From the NCBI GenBank assembly GCA_016716325.1, contig JADJWO010000001.1, positions 2,170,001 to 2,234,000 on the forward strand: 64,000 nt of DNA. Reading direction: 5' to 3'. How positions within the stretch are numbered: the first letter of the stretch is position 1; each line of letters starts with the position of its first letter. Under the pieces are notes generated by a model. That model did no database searches and was not told the DNA's origin. It was given only the letters and a program-made list of their open reading frames with translations. The position numbers were made by a program, and so were the translations under genes. The DNA comes from Nitrosomonadales bacterium (GTDB taxonomy: Bacteria > Pseudomonadota > Gammaproteobacteria > Burkholderiales > Gallionellaceae). Shown piece after piece: positions 9,090 through 17,101 of this stretch.

Positions 9090-9317
9090 ATGCAAACAGC
9101 CATCGGAGCAGGGGAGTTCAAATCCAAGTGCTTGAAGCTTCTCGACGACATCGCCGAGAAACGCGGGACCTTGGTCATCACCAAGCACGGCAAACCCGTG
9201 GCAAAGCTGGTGCCCATCGAGCCGGAGCAACACCTGTTCGGCGCGCTCAAGGGGAGTGTCGTTGGAGAGACGGACATCGTTTCACCGATCAACGCCGAAT
9301 GGGAAGCTGCCAAGTGA
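9090..9317 (+). CDS. Phd/YefM-family antitoxin
   Basis: 75-aa antitoxin: the N-terminal DNA-binding part (IGAGEFKSKCLKLLDDIAEK) and the central LVITKHGKPVAKLVP stretch are the Phd/YefM signature. The C-terminal tail (EWEAAK) would wrap the toxin. Its TGA shares four bases (GTGA) with the start of the PIN toxin, so both are cotranslated. Such antitoxins repress their own promoter, which should lie in 8926-9089 near the divergent fimbrial operon. Confidence 0.9.
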   Translation: MQTAIGAGEFKSKCLKLLDDIAEKRGTLVITKHGKPVAKLVPIEPEQHLFGALKGSVVGETDIVSPINAEWEAAK

Positions 9318-9733
9318 ATCTGGTGCTATTGGATACCCATGTTTGGGTGTGGTTGCTTAATGGCGACCGCAAGCTCAACCCGAAGGCATTAAAAGCCATC
9401 GAGCAATCCTTGGCTGAAGAAGCGGTTCTGTTGTCGGCCATTTCCCCTTGGGAAGTGGCGATGCTGGTCAGTAAAGGAAGGCTCACCCTGGATCGGGATG
9501 TTGGAGAATGGGTGAGCGCAGCCGCCGGTATCCCGGGCATCCGCATAGAAGCCATTACACCCGAGATCGCCGTCGCCAGCACACGACTACCGGGGAACAT
9601 CCATCCTGATCCGGCTGATCGCCTGATCGCTGCAACGGCACGCCATCTGGGCGCACTGCTGATCACTGAAGACCAACTCCTGCTGAACTATGCAGCAGCC
9701 AAGCATCTGAAGGCGTTAAAAGCTGGCAGGTAA
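9314..9733 (+). CDS. vapC: VapC-type PIN-domain toxin
   Basis: 139-aa PIN-domain ribonuclease. The GTG start overlaps the antitoxin stop. Acidic active-site residues are visible: D7 in LLDTHVWVW, the Glu of SPWEVAML, and the Asp of DPADRLIAATA. The WVWLL and SPWEVAML features place it in the VapC subgroup that pairs with Phd-type antitoxins. Acts in the cytoplasm on RNA when the antitoxin is lost; the exact RNA target cannot be read from sequence. Confidence 0.9.
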   Translation: MNLVLLDTHVWVWLLNGDRKLNPKALKAIEQSLAEEAVLLSAISPWEVAMLVSKGRLTLDRDVGEWVSAAAGIPGIRIEAITPEIAVASTRLPGNIHPDPADRLIAATARHLGALLITEDQLLLNYAAAKHLKALKAGR

Positions 9734-9772
9734 GCATCTCGTCCAGCGGATCTTTCGGCGGGAAAAGGCTGA

Positions 9773-10024
9773 TCACTTCAGCTCCTTGATCAGGTCAGGG
9801 TGCTTATCCAGCAGTTTGAACAGATTGATGACCGCCGCCACCGGCTTGGCCTGTCCGTGCTCATAGCGAGAGAAGGCATTCTTGCCGCCCCCCGCCAGTT
9901 TGGCGGCTTGCGCCTGAGTGAGTTTCAAGCGTTTGCGGATGGATGCCAACTCACTCGCAGCCTGTCGATCCACCTGGTCGCAAAATGCCAGCCATGCCGC
10001 TTCTTCGGCAGCGTCATAGATCAA
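9773..10024 (-). CDS. MqsA-like antitoxin fragment (HTH half only)
   Basis: 83 aa, matching the C-terminal DNA-binding half of MqsA-family antitoxins: an Xre-like helix-turn-helix (IRKRLKLTQAQAAKLAGGG), then NAFSRYEHGQAKP and LLKLLDKHPDL-like ending. The zinc-binding N-terminal half of MqsA is absent and the frame offers only a TTG start (10022-10024) with no good ribosome-binding site. The open frame continues upstream without an ATG. No partner toxin is adjacent. It is either a decayed antitoxin or a short regulator starting at a non-ATG codon. Confidence 0.6.
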   Translation of the reverse strand: MIYDAAEEAAWLAFCDQVDRQAASELASIRKRLKLTQAQAAKLAGGGKNAFSRYEHGQAKPVAAVINLFKLLDKHPDLIKELK

Positions 10025-10062
10025 GATCGCTTCGCCGTTCGAATGAACGCGTAATGGGTTGC

Positions 10063-10419
10063 TTATGTAGCCGACAGTAAGCTTTCATACGGAATGTGCA
10101 AGCCATCATGCAGACGTTTCACCATTTGCAAGCTGAGCCGCCGTTTGCGGTTCAATACTTCAGATACGCGCCCGCTTGACCCGATATAAGGCTCAAGGTC
10201 TTTTTGAGTGAGACCCTGTTGTTCCATTCTGAATTTAATGGCTTCCACTGGATCGACCACACCGATCGGAAAATGCTTGTGCTCGTAAGCTTCAATGAGC
10301 GTTACCAGGATTTCCATTTCGTCTGCCTCGGGCGTTCCCTCGGCGGCTTGAAATACAAGTTCAAGCCGCTTAAAGGTGGCGCGCAAATCGTCGTCGTTGC
10401 GAATCGGTTTAATATTCAT
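10063..10419 (-). CDS. higA: HigA-family antitoxin
   Basis: 118-aa antitoxin with an N-terminal toxin-binding helical part (NIKPIRNDDDLRATFKRLE) and a C-terminal HTH (AIKFRMEQQGLTQKDLEPYIG, then VSEVLNRKRRLSLQM). The start at 10419 lies inside the end of higB with GGAGACGATCA just upstream, so the two genes are coupled with an 11-base overlap. Toxin-first order is typical for higBA. The HTH should autoregulate the operon through the palindrome at 10725-10739. Confidence 0.9.
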   Translation of the reverse strand: MNIKPIRNDDDLRATFKRLELVFQAAEGTPEADEMEILVTLIEAYEHKHFPIGVVDPVEAIKFRMEQQGLTQKDLEPYIGSSGRVSEVLNRKRRLSLQMVKRLHDGLHIPYESLLSAT

Positions 10420-10717
10420 TGATCGTCTCCACGTTGATCTTGTAGTACTGCGCATGGGTTCCGACAAACTTGACCCAAGCGATCCCGGCGCGATATTGCA
10501 TTTCTACAACCAGGCGGTACTTATTACCTGCGATGTTGAACACGATGCGGTTGTTCCCGCAAACACTCGCGTTCCTGTACTGCTCTTTTACATCCTGCGG
10601 TGTCTTCCAGATTGCTTTGGTCGCCTCGTCGTACCAGCTTTGTAAAGCCCCCATCGAATCTGCACACTCTGGCTGACCCCAGAATCTAACTAATGTGCTC
10701 TTGGCAATCACCCGCAT
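10409..10717 (-). CDS. higB: HigB-family mRNA interferase toxin
   Basis: 102-aa RelE-superfamily toxin that cuts translating mRNA. Family hallmarks are WYDEATKAIWKTPQDVK, the NNRIVFNIAGNKYRLV core strands and the C-terminal KFVGTHAQYYKI motif containing the catalytic His/Tyr region. The start at 10717 has a strong GGGAGG site. First gene of the higBA operon. Confidence 0.93.
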   Translation of the reverse strand: MRVIAKSTLVRFWGQPECADSMGALQSWYDEATKAIWKTPQDVKEQYRNASVCGNNRIVFNIAGNKYRLVVEMQYRAGIAWVKFVGTHAQYYKINVETINEY

Positions 10718-10724
10718 GTCAAAC

Positions 10725-10739
10725 CTCCCAATATGGGAG
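10725..10739. promoter_or_regulatory. Candidate HigA operator overlapping the higB RBS
   Basis: Perfect 15-bp palindrome CTCCCA-ATA-TGGGAG directly upstream of higB. Its left arm, read on the minus strand, is the Shine-Dalgarno sequence itself (TGGGAGG). Bound HigA would lie over the transcript start region. In the following 280 bases up to 11022 I see no gene I can support. Confidence 0.5.
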
Positions 10740-11021
10740 ATTGTAGTCTTGGCACGAATCAAGGTCAATCTGTTGTTTTCAAATTAAAAGCCACCGCCCG
10801 CCGGGGAATCCGGATACCCATAAAGATCCGCAGCAAGCAAACCCTGCATAACAGACAGCGCATCCGCCTGCGGTAAACCCGCAGAGCGAATCCCCGTCAT
10901 CGCTCGGTCAGTTCTCGGTTGCCTGCCCTTACCATCGCGCCGAACCGACCGGACAGGCTTGGGACATCTCTCCCCAATAGTGATCCCGCCTGCCCGGTCA
11001 CCCACAAGGCAAAGGGACAAC

Positions 11022-11534
11022 ATGGAAACTCTCAATCGCATCCGCTGTGGCCTGCTGGCGGCGCTGTTATCGGCAACGCTGCTGCCCGGCACGGCCACGG
11101 CGGCGGTCGCCACCAATAATCTGAATATCTCCGTATCCGTTCCTGCCACGGCCAATCTCACCGTGCAAGCCATGGACTTCGGCAGCAGCTTCAACACCGC
11201 GACCGACCTGCAAGCCACCGCCACCCTCACCGTCAGGATAGACCAGTCCATCCCCTACAACGTGACCCTCGATGCCGGGCTCAACTTCTCCGGCGAGCGG
11301 CGCATGAGCAACGGCAGCGGCGGCTTCCGCAGCTACCTGCTCTACAAAGATGCCGCGCGCACCCAACTGTGGGGCGACTCCGATTTTGCCGCCAGCTATA
11401 CGTCAGGCAGCAGCACCGCCGCCACCGCTACCGCCAACCAGAACGCGGTCATCACCGTCTACGGCCTCAGCCCCGGCGGCACCCATCCGGCGGGCAACTA
11501 CAGCGATGCCGTCACCGTCACCATCCACTACTGA
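11022..11534 (+). CDS. Secreted SCPU-like protein, paralogue 2
   Basis: 170 aa with a clear signal peptide (METLNRIRCGLLAALLSATL, cleavage after TATA or TATAA). The mature part has the SCPU outline: NISVSVPATANLTV, MDFGSS, an alternating strand region (PYNVTLDAGLNFSGERRM), SYLLYKDAARTQLWGD and the end GNYSDAVTVTIHY. It lacks the cysteine pair of the usher-linked SCPU protein at 5308-5733. It is on the opposite strand from the chaperone/usher operon and separated from it by the toxin-antitoxin cluster. Probably a pilus subunit handled by that usher. Confidence 0.8.
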   Translation: METLNRIRCGLLAALLSATLLPGTATAAVATNNLNISVSVPATANLTVQAMDFGSSFNTATDLQATATLTVRIDQSIPYNVTLDAGLNFSGERRMSNGSGGFRSYLLYKDAARTQLWGDSDFAASYTSGSSTAATATANQNAVITVYGLSPGGTHPAGNYSDAVTVTIHY

Positions 11535-11629
11535 TGACACGCGCGATAAAAAAACTTGTTTCCGCTCGGCCAGTTCTCGGCAGGGGGTGGATAAAGTGCG
11601 CACATTCGGCCAAGCCGGTATCGGCGATC

Positions 11630-11856
11630 GTCCACGAAAGACACGAAAGGACACGAAAGGGAATTCTCTAGAACGCAGAACCATTCGTCATACCCGCGAA
11701 CGCGGGTATCCAGTGTTTTGAACCAACTGGGCTCCCGCCTTCGCGGGAGAGACGAAATGCATTCATGGCGGCTTTCCTAAGGTCGCAAGGATGAACAGGG
11801 CGGGCAGTTCAGAACGATTTTTGTTTTATTTCGTGTTTTTAGTGTTTTTCGTGGAC
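11630..11856. repeat. CACGAAA inverted pair with dRS3-like cores between
   Basis: At 11630-11661 three CACGAAAG units follow TCCACGAAAG; at 11823-11856 the reverse complement form (TTTCGTG...TTTTTCGTGGA) closes the pair. Between them lie two dRS3-like palindromes (about 11686-11718 and 11726-11759, here with CCCGCGAACGCGGG and CCCGCCTTCGCGGG cores). This accounts for most of the 474-bp gap between two SCPU genes; no gene is visible in it. Confidence 0.75.
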
Positions 11857-11863
11857 GAGGTTT

Positions 11864-11981
11864 TTAAGGATGCGCTGATTATGTCGTCATTCCCGCGAAA
11901 GCGGGAATCCAGCTTGTTGATTCGACTGGGTTCCCGCTTTCGCGGGAACGACAAAAACAGACTTGTTCAGCGTTTCCTTAA
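11864..11981. repeat. 115-bp MITE-like element, copy 2
   Basis: Same element as at 4563-4677: starts TTAAGGATGCGCTGA, contains the two opposed dRS3-like cores, and ends CAGCGTTTCCTTAA with two changes from the perfect inverted repeat. It ends 28 bases before the next SCPU gene, so it may contribute to its promoter region. Confidence 0.78.
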
Positions 11982-12008
11982 TTGTTCAATCAACCAAAGG
12001 AGCAAACC

Positions 12009-12497
12009 ATGCGACGCAAGCTAAGTCACATCGCTGCCGCCATCGCGCTTGCCGGGCTGTTGCCCGCAGCGGCGCAGGCGGCCAACACCACCGCGCAGAT
12101 CAACGTCACGGCCACCACCGTGGCGGCCACAGCCAGCATCAACGTCTCCGGCGCGTTCGCCTTCGGCAGCGTGCAAGACACCGCCACCGCCAGCGCGCAG
12201 ACCAGCTTCGATGTCATCGTCAGCAGCGGCTTTCCCTACGCCGTCGCGCTCGACGGCGGCGCGAACTATGCCGCCGGGCAAAGTTTCATGAAAGACAGCG
12301 GCGGCCTCAACGCCCGCGAATACGTGCTCTACCAGGATGCCGCCCGCCTCAACGTATTTGGCCCCGCCGGCAGCAACCTGAGCGGCCTCACCGGCACCGG
12401 TGCCGCGCAAACCTATCCGCTCTACGCATCGCTACTCGCCGCAGCAGGCACCAGCGGTGCGATCAGCGACATCGTCACCATCACCGTCACTTACTAA
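12009..12497 (+). CDS. Secreted SCPU-like protein, paralogue 3
   Basis: 162 aa; signal peptide MRRKLSHIAAAIALAGLLPA ending AAQA, then a threonine/alanine-rich SCPU-like beta domain with FAFGSVQD, GFPYAVALDGGANYA, REYVLYQDAARLNVFG and the C-terminus GAISDIVTITVTY. No cysteines in the mature part. AAGGAG site seven bases before the ATG. The next SCPU-like gene follows after 26 bases, so the two form an operon. Confidence 0.82.
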   Translation: MRRKLSHIAAAIALAGLLPAAAQAANTTAQINVTATTVAATASINVSGAFAFGSVQDTATASAQTSFDVIVSSGFPYAVALDGGANYAAGQSFMKDSGGLNAREYVLYQDAARLNVFGPAGSNLSGLTGTGAAQTYPLYASLLAAAGTSGAISDIVTITVTY

Positions 12498-12523
12498 TGT
12501 TTTTTAACCCAAGGAGAAACAAC

Positions 12524-13027
12524 ATGAAAAGCAGCAAACTCAAACTCGCAGCGATCCTCGTGGCACTCGGCATGGTGCCGGCATCGGTCATGGCGGCCAC
12601 GGCAACCGGCACACTCAATGTGGCGGCTGCGTTTTCATCGGCAACGGCCAATGTCGTTGTCGCAGGCCCGATAGATTTTGGCACGACACAAATTGACGGC
12701 GCTAATACCCCCAACCCGACTAGCACTACCACGTTCACCGTGACCGTCACTAATGGGGTTGCCTACACATTGAATCTTGATGGCGGGTTGGCTCCTGGTG
12801 TGGCCACGAACACCCGCAATATGTCTGACGGCGGCACGAACACGCTCGAATATTTTCTTTTTCAGGATACCGGCTTAGTGGCCTATTGGGATACGGCGAC
12901 ACCCGTTTCTGCATCAGGAACAGGCTCGGCCCAGACCTATACGGTATTTGGAGCATCTCAAAAGCCGACGCTTTCGAGTTTCGCGGGTAGCTATACGGAT
13001 ACCGTGACGATCACTGTCGCTTATTGA
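12524..13027 (+). CDS. Secreted SCPU-like protein, paralogue 4
   Basis: 167 aa with a signal peptide (MKSSKLKLAAILVALGMVPA, cleavage after VMA) and the same fold outline as its neighbour: PIDFGTTQ, VAYTLNLDGGLAPGVA, LEYFLFQDTGLVAYWD, and end GSYTDTVTITVAY. AAGGAG lies eight bases upstream. The serine/threonine-rich, cysteine-free mature chain fits an extracellular polymer subunit. Second gene of a two-gene SCPU operon. Confidence 0.82.
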   Translation: MKSSKLKLAAILVALGMVPASVMAATATGTLNVAAAFSSATANVVVAGPIDFGTTQIDGANTPNPTSTTTFTVTVTNGVAYTLNLDGGLAPGVATNTRNMSDGGTNTLEYFLFQDTGLVAYWDTATPVSASGTGSAQTYTVFGASQKPTLSSFAGSYTDTVTITVAY

Positions 13028-13038
13028 CCCATTGTGCC

Positions 13039-13060
13039 GCGCCCCGTGATCGCGGGGCGC
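13039..13060 (+). terminator. GC-rich hairpin after the SCPU pair
   Basis: Eight-base stem GCGCCCCG / CGGGGCGC with a six-base loop, 12 bases after the stop. No uridine tract follows, so termination may be weak and the next gene could be read through. Confidence 0.55.
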
Positions 13061-13118
13061 AATGCTTTGAACGTGTGCATCTGACATGTCGGGTGCGAAA
13101 ACAGAAAAGGAGAAGAAG

Positions 13119-13979
13119 ATGTCGACCGATAACCCCGCCATGGATACCGCCGCCCGCTTCGGCGAGATTCCCTTTGTCGATTTCACCCGCGATCTGATCA
13201 ACGGTGTGTTCGATTCGCTGGTCGAGGCGCATCTGGCGCAGGTCGAGCAGTATGGCGATTTTGTGCGGTCGCTGACTTCCGATCTTTCTACCTATATCAA
13301 CAATACGAGCGGCAATGTCGATTTCGATCAGATCGCCGACTTTGTGCAGGGATTCGAATTGCCTGAAGTATCCGATGACAAGATCAAATCGGTGCTGGAC
13401 AAGCTGGATTCTCCAACTACTGAGTCTCCTCAGTCGGAATCCATGCCTGCGGATGAATCAAAATGGTGGGGCGGGCTGATCAATGCGCTTGCGCCGGCGG
13501 TGCAAGAACTTGCTGGCAAGGTCGGGCAGCGCGAAGAGTTACAGGCGATTGCCGATTACAACAGCGGTGTAGTTGAGGCCGTGCCGGACTATCAGAAAAT
13601 ACACGATGCGATCGCATCGCTGATCTCATCGAACAAATACGGCCTGCTTCAGACGATGGCCAAACAGGGCATGATGCGGCTGGTGGTTACCGAGGGCGAG
13701 ATCGAAACGAAGATCACTTTTTCCACTTGGAGCAACAGCGCATCGGGTTCGAGTTCGGAAGAGAAAATCAAGGAAAAAAATAAGAACAAAAGCCGTGATA
13801 GAGGGCCGGGCCGGTTGATGCAGCTATTCAAACGACGTGAATCGTCGAAAAGCAGCAACCGCACGGTGACAGTCAACACCGCCAAATCCTATCAGCGCGA
13901 TTCCAGCGGCACCAAAGTCGATATCTTCGGCCGCGTGTTGATCCGCTTCAAGACCGACTACGCCCCGTTGAACGGCTGA
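13119..13979 (+). CDS. Unknown cytoplasmic protein, paired with next gene
   Basis: 286 aa, no signal peptide or membrane segment, not recognised. The N-terminal part (IPFVDFTRDLINGVFDSLVE...Q-x-x-QYGDFVRSL, residues about 15-55) is amphipathic and helical. A low-complexity acidic/serine linker follows, then RLVVTEGEIETKITFS (about 190-206), a lysine/serine-rich stretch (EKIKEKNKNKSRDRG) and a final strand GRVLIRFKTDY. The next protein has the same order of elements (see finding), so they look like diverged paralogues. AAAAGGAG fixes the start. Lies between secreted SCPU genes and a beta-helix protein; role unknown. Confidence 0.7.
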   Translation: MSTDNPAMDTAARFGEIPFVDFTRDLINGVFDSLVEAHLAQVEQYGDFVRSLTSDLSTYINNTSGNVDFDQIADFVQGFELPEVSDDKIKSVLDKLDSPTTESPQSESMPADESKWWGGLINALAPAVQELAGKVGQREELQAIADYNSGVVEAVPDYQKIHDAIASLISSNKYGLLQTMAKQGMMRLVVTEGEIETKITFSTWSNSASGSSSEEKIKEKNKNKSRDRGPGRLMQLFKRRESSKSSNRTVTVNTAKSYQRDSSGTKVDIFGRVLIRFKTDYAPLNG

Positions 13980-13980
13980 T

Positions 13981-14658
13981 ATGAAGCGGGTGAGCTTTGG
14001 CTTGGCCGAGTTTGTCGCCGGGTTGCTCGATGAGTTGGGCGAGGCGACGCTGGCGGCAAACCGCCATCAGGCAGAGCGCTATGATGCGCTGCGCCAACTG
14101 GCGGGCATGGATGCGGCGCAGTTCGCCGCACGGCATTTGGACGAAAAAGATGTGGTGCAATACGAAGCGGATCGTTTCGGCGCGCAACTGGCCGCGAGCA
14201 AGCCGTTGACTGCGGCGCAGTTGCAGGAAGTGCGGCGGCTGTGCGGCAGCGAACAAGGGATCGTGCTGAAAAACAGTTTAAGCAAGGCGGGTTTGGCGAC
14301 GGTGCGCGAAAAGCTTGCGCTTGAGTTGGTCGCCGGGGAGCAAGGGCTGCTGAACGAACAGCTTGCCCGTCTGGAGCAGGGGCGCATCACGGTCGATTCC
14401 GGGGAGATCCATGCGCGCGTGGCGCTTTCCTTGCTGGAGGCCGATGCAGCGCCGGGCGGGAAAAGCAATGCGTCGGGGATAAACTACCTCGACGATGCAG
14501 AAGGTGGCGGCAGAACGATTCTGTTCGAGCGCAAGTTATTCGGTGGCGCGCCCGGCAAGTCGGTCGATTCGCCGGTTCGTGCCGTAGTGACACCGCTGAG
14601 TCAAGACGCGCCCGCTACCGCCTGTACCGAAATCGTCATACGGTTTCGCAACGGCTGA
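13981..14658 (+). CDS. Unknown cytoplasmic protein, paralogue of previous
   Basis: 225 aa with no export signal. The start ATG is one base after the previous stop (TGATATG), so the genes are coupled. Layout parallels its neighbour: F-x-x-A-E-F-V-x-x-L-L-D-E-L-x-E-A start with a Q-x-E-R-Y heptad, a helical middle, RITVDSGEIHARVALSLLE at about 130-150, a glycine/serine linker and the terminal strand TEIVIRFRNG. Not assigned to a named family. Possibly both coat, chaperone or load the beta-helix protein encoded next; that is conjecture. Confidence 0.68.
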   Translation: MKRVSFGLAEFVAGLLDELGEATLAANRHQAERYDALRQLAGMDAAQFAARHLDEKDVVQYEADRFGAQLAASKPLTAAQLQEVRRLCGSEQGIVLKNSLSKAGLATVREKLALELVAGEQGLLNEQLARLEQGRITVDSGEIHARVALSLLEADAAPGGKSNASGINYLDDAEGGGRTILFERKLFGGAPGKSVDSPVRAVVTPLSQDAPATACTEIVIRFRNG

Positions 14659-14781
14659 GAAAACGTTTCGCTCATGACTCACGGTGCGGCCCGGCGGCTT
14701 TAATATTGGAATGATCGAGTTTGATCCATTGATGCGAACGCTCATTATTTGTCCGCAAAGCCGAGCTAAGGAGAATTTGCA

Positions 14782-16941
14782 ATGACCAGAAGAAGAGTGG
14801 TGGTTGAATCGATTCAAGTTCACAACAATGGAGAGCCGTTTGGAAAAGGGGAGCTTTACTGGAATATTTCTGCAAATGGACGAATCATCACAGAGCGCCA
14901 TGCATCAGGTGCTTTGTCGGTTAGCGATGGGGAGGTGATTCCTCTTAATGAAGAGTTGATTGTTCGCATCCCGCCAAATGGCCAACTGGTCATTTCCGGT
15001 AGTGTCAGCGATAGAGACAGGAATACCAGAGATGAGTCGGCAAATTTCCAGCGCACCTATAGCAATAATGATAACTGGGGTCTTGGGGGATACGATGTGC
15101 GGCTGGTTGACGGGCCGCTGGATGTCACGCTCCATTATCGTATTCTGAGTTTGCCAGTAATTCCGTCAGGCAATCCTCCCCAACCTAACCAACCTCAACC
15201 CACCCCGCCAATTCTGCTCGCGTACACCGAAACGCCTGATGGTGCATTCTCGTATCCCGACCAATCGAATATACGCGATGCGAATGGAGAGTTGCACCAC
15301 CCAGAGATAAGCGGGAATACATGGATTTTCTCCGACACCAATCGCGTTGTCCTGATGCCCCCGCAGGGGGGAGATTGCGGTGATGACCGAAACGACACCA
15401 GATTGTTTCTCGATGCCATCGCGCAAATGAAAGCCGTATTGGCAAGCGCAGATGATGTGACCTTGGTTATCCCCCGTAATTTCGCATGCAGACCGCGAGG
15501 CTCAGAATTGCCGGATACTAGCGCCAGGCAAGCGCTACCCGCCGACTATATTATTCGTCACCCTTTCCTCAGGGACACAATGACGGCGACCGAATTCGCT
15601 GCTGAAATTGCGCCGTGGCCAGAACTGGGTGAGCTCTACCGTGGCATATTAAGATTCGGTGGTGACAATAGTAATAAGATTGATAAACCGCTGCGCATCA
15701 TTGGCAAAGATCCTTCCGATCCTCCCGTGATTCGTGTCAGTCCGCTGGAGCAACACTATGTTCATATCGTTGATAACGATGGTAATCCAGTGCTAAAACC
15801 AGACGGCACGGAAGATATTAAAAAAATAGGCCCTGCTATCGAGTTTGAAAATATTACAGAGCTAGTTGTTTCTGATTTGGTGATTGATGGCAACCGCAGT
15901 CGTCGAGGTCTTGCAATGAGGCCAGATCCGGCGTTGTTTCCTGCAACCGAAAATGGTGGCATGGAACACAATATTCGCATTCGGGGATGCAAAAACTACA
16001 AGTTCTCACATGTGCAATCATTAAACGCAGTGTCTGGTGGTATTGGCGTTGAAGTAATAGCGCCCAGAAACGATGAGCGTCTTTGGCAAAACGGTATTTT
16101 TGAAAATTGCCGTGTGCTCAATAGTGCTTATCTGGGTCTGTCTATTAGCGAGGGGCGGCGCATCCGAATTATTGGCGGTGAGTATTCCTACACCAATGCC
16201 TTATCAACCATGGCGGGTATTTCAATTGAAGGTGCTGCGCAAAAGCCTGACCTTTCTAATGAATTTAATTCGGATGCCGAACTCAGTCTGCCAGTGATCG
16301 CGGATATATTGATTCAAGGGGTGCGTCTTGAGGGAAACTGGAAAGATGTACATCTCAACGGTCGTTGGAACAATGGCTGGGTCACAGTGAAAAATTGTAT
16401 ATTTGTTCGCCGACCCGCGTTGAGCAGATATCCGATGTTTGGATGTGTCGGGTCAACATGCGAACTCGCGCCAGTTGCAAGTTTGTCAGTTAATTGGTCC
16501 TATGGTGTCATTTCGATGGCAAAATGGGTCAGTGTTCATCACAACACATTCGATAATTTTTTTAGAGCCGATCAATCAACTGCAAATTCGGCTGTCATCC
16601 GACTGTATAACCATTCCTCTATTGCTCCAGAAAACGTCCCGCCAGCAATAGATCCGATGGCACTCGACCCGATTGGTGGTCATGAGTGGGTTGGCGATAA
16701 TGTTTTCACCGATTTTGCGAATCGCCATATCCCATTGCCTGTGATCCGCATAGACCTTAAGTCAGGTGTTGATGTTTGTGTGGTACATAACCACCTGTAT
16801 CAGTCCCCCAGGGTGTTGGTAGCCGGGTGCTTTATTTCAAACAAAAACCCGCAAGCCTATATTGTACGAGGAACCATTACAGCACCCGATATGGCAATTG
16901 GAGTAGTTGGGGAAACTCAAATTTCGCCACTTTGTACGTAA
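14782..16941 (+). CDS. Large right-handed beta-helix protein, no signal peptide
   Basis: 719 aa. Residues 1-125 form a beta-rich domain (VVVESIQVHNNGEPFGKGEL, WNISANGR) like small beta-sandwich domains; a proline/glutamine linker (PSGNPPQPNQPQPTPP) follows; the remaining 560 residues read as a pectate-lyase-like parallel beta-helix (repeats such as IRIRGCKNYKFSHVQSLNAV, IFENCRVLNSAYLGLSISEG, ILIQGVRLEGNWKDVHLNGR). Such folds bind or cleave polysaccharides or act as adhesins. No Sec signal is present, so export, if any, needs another route. TAAGGAG lies 10 bases upstream. The gene is visibly less GC-rich than its neighbours, hinting at transfer. Confidence 0.75.
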   Translation: MTRRRVVVESIQVHNNGEPFGKGELYWNISANGRIITERHASGALSVSDGEVIPLNEELIVRIPPNGQLVISGSVSDRDRNTRDESANFQRTYSNNDNWGLGGYDVRLVDGPLDVTLHYRILSLPVIPSGNPPQPNQPQPTPPILLAYTETPDGAFSYPDQSNIRDANGELHHPEISGNTWIFSDTNRVVLMPPQGGDCGDDRNDTRLFLDAIAQMKAVLASADDVTLVIPRNFACRPRGSELPDTSARQALPADYIIRHPFLRDTMTATEFAAEIAPWPELGELYRGILRFGGDNSNKIDKPLRIIGKDPSDPPVIRVSPLEQHYVHIVDNDGNPVLKPDGTEDIKKIGPAIEFENITELVVSDLVIDGNRSRRGLAMRPDPALFPATENGGMEHNIRIRGCKNYKFSHVQSLNAVSGGIGVEVIAPRNDERLWQNGIFENCRVLNSAYLGLSISEGRRIRIIGGEYSYTNALSTMAGISIEGAAQKPDLSNEFNSDAELSLPVIADILIQGVRLEGNWKDVHLNGRWNNGWVTVKNCIFVRRPALSRYPMFGCVGSTCELAPVASLSVNWSYGVISMAKWVSVHHNTFDNFFRADQSTANSAVIRLYNHSSIAPENVPPAIDPMALDPIGGHEWVGDNVFTDFANRHIPLPVIRIDLKSGVDVCVVHNHLYQSPRVLVAGCFISNKNPQAYIVRGTITAPDMAIGVVGETQISPLCT

Positions 16942-17101
16942 CCTTTTTGAGATCAATGGGTGCCTGGCAGCATAGGTTACGCTTGGCTTCGTGGTTTCCC
17001 GATTGCGGCATCTGTATGGTTGTATCAAACAGTTCGACAAGCCACTCATCGCTAGGCGTGCAATCTCAGCGGCTTGGGGGTGGCTATCTTATGGAGACGC
17101 A

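Noticed and set aside
9071..9733. Single frame appearing to fuse antitoxin DNA to the PIN toxin
   Set aside because: The first 80 codons are the wrong frame of the Phd gene; the real toxin starts at the GTG that overlaps the antitoxin stop.
10784..11251. Minus-strand frame of 155 codons between higB and the SCPU gene
   Set aside because: Mostly antisense to the SCPU gene; its last part (10784-10920) gives a pilin-like look but no start, ribosome-binding site or family motif that I can confirm.
11630..11661. Tandem CACGAAAG units as a possible CRISPR
   Set aside because: Units are about eight bases with no unique spacers of regular length; the inverted partner 160 bases away marks it as an extragenic repeat pair.
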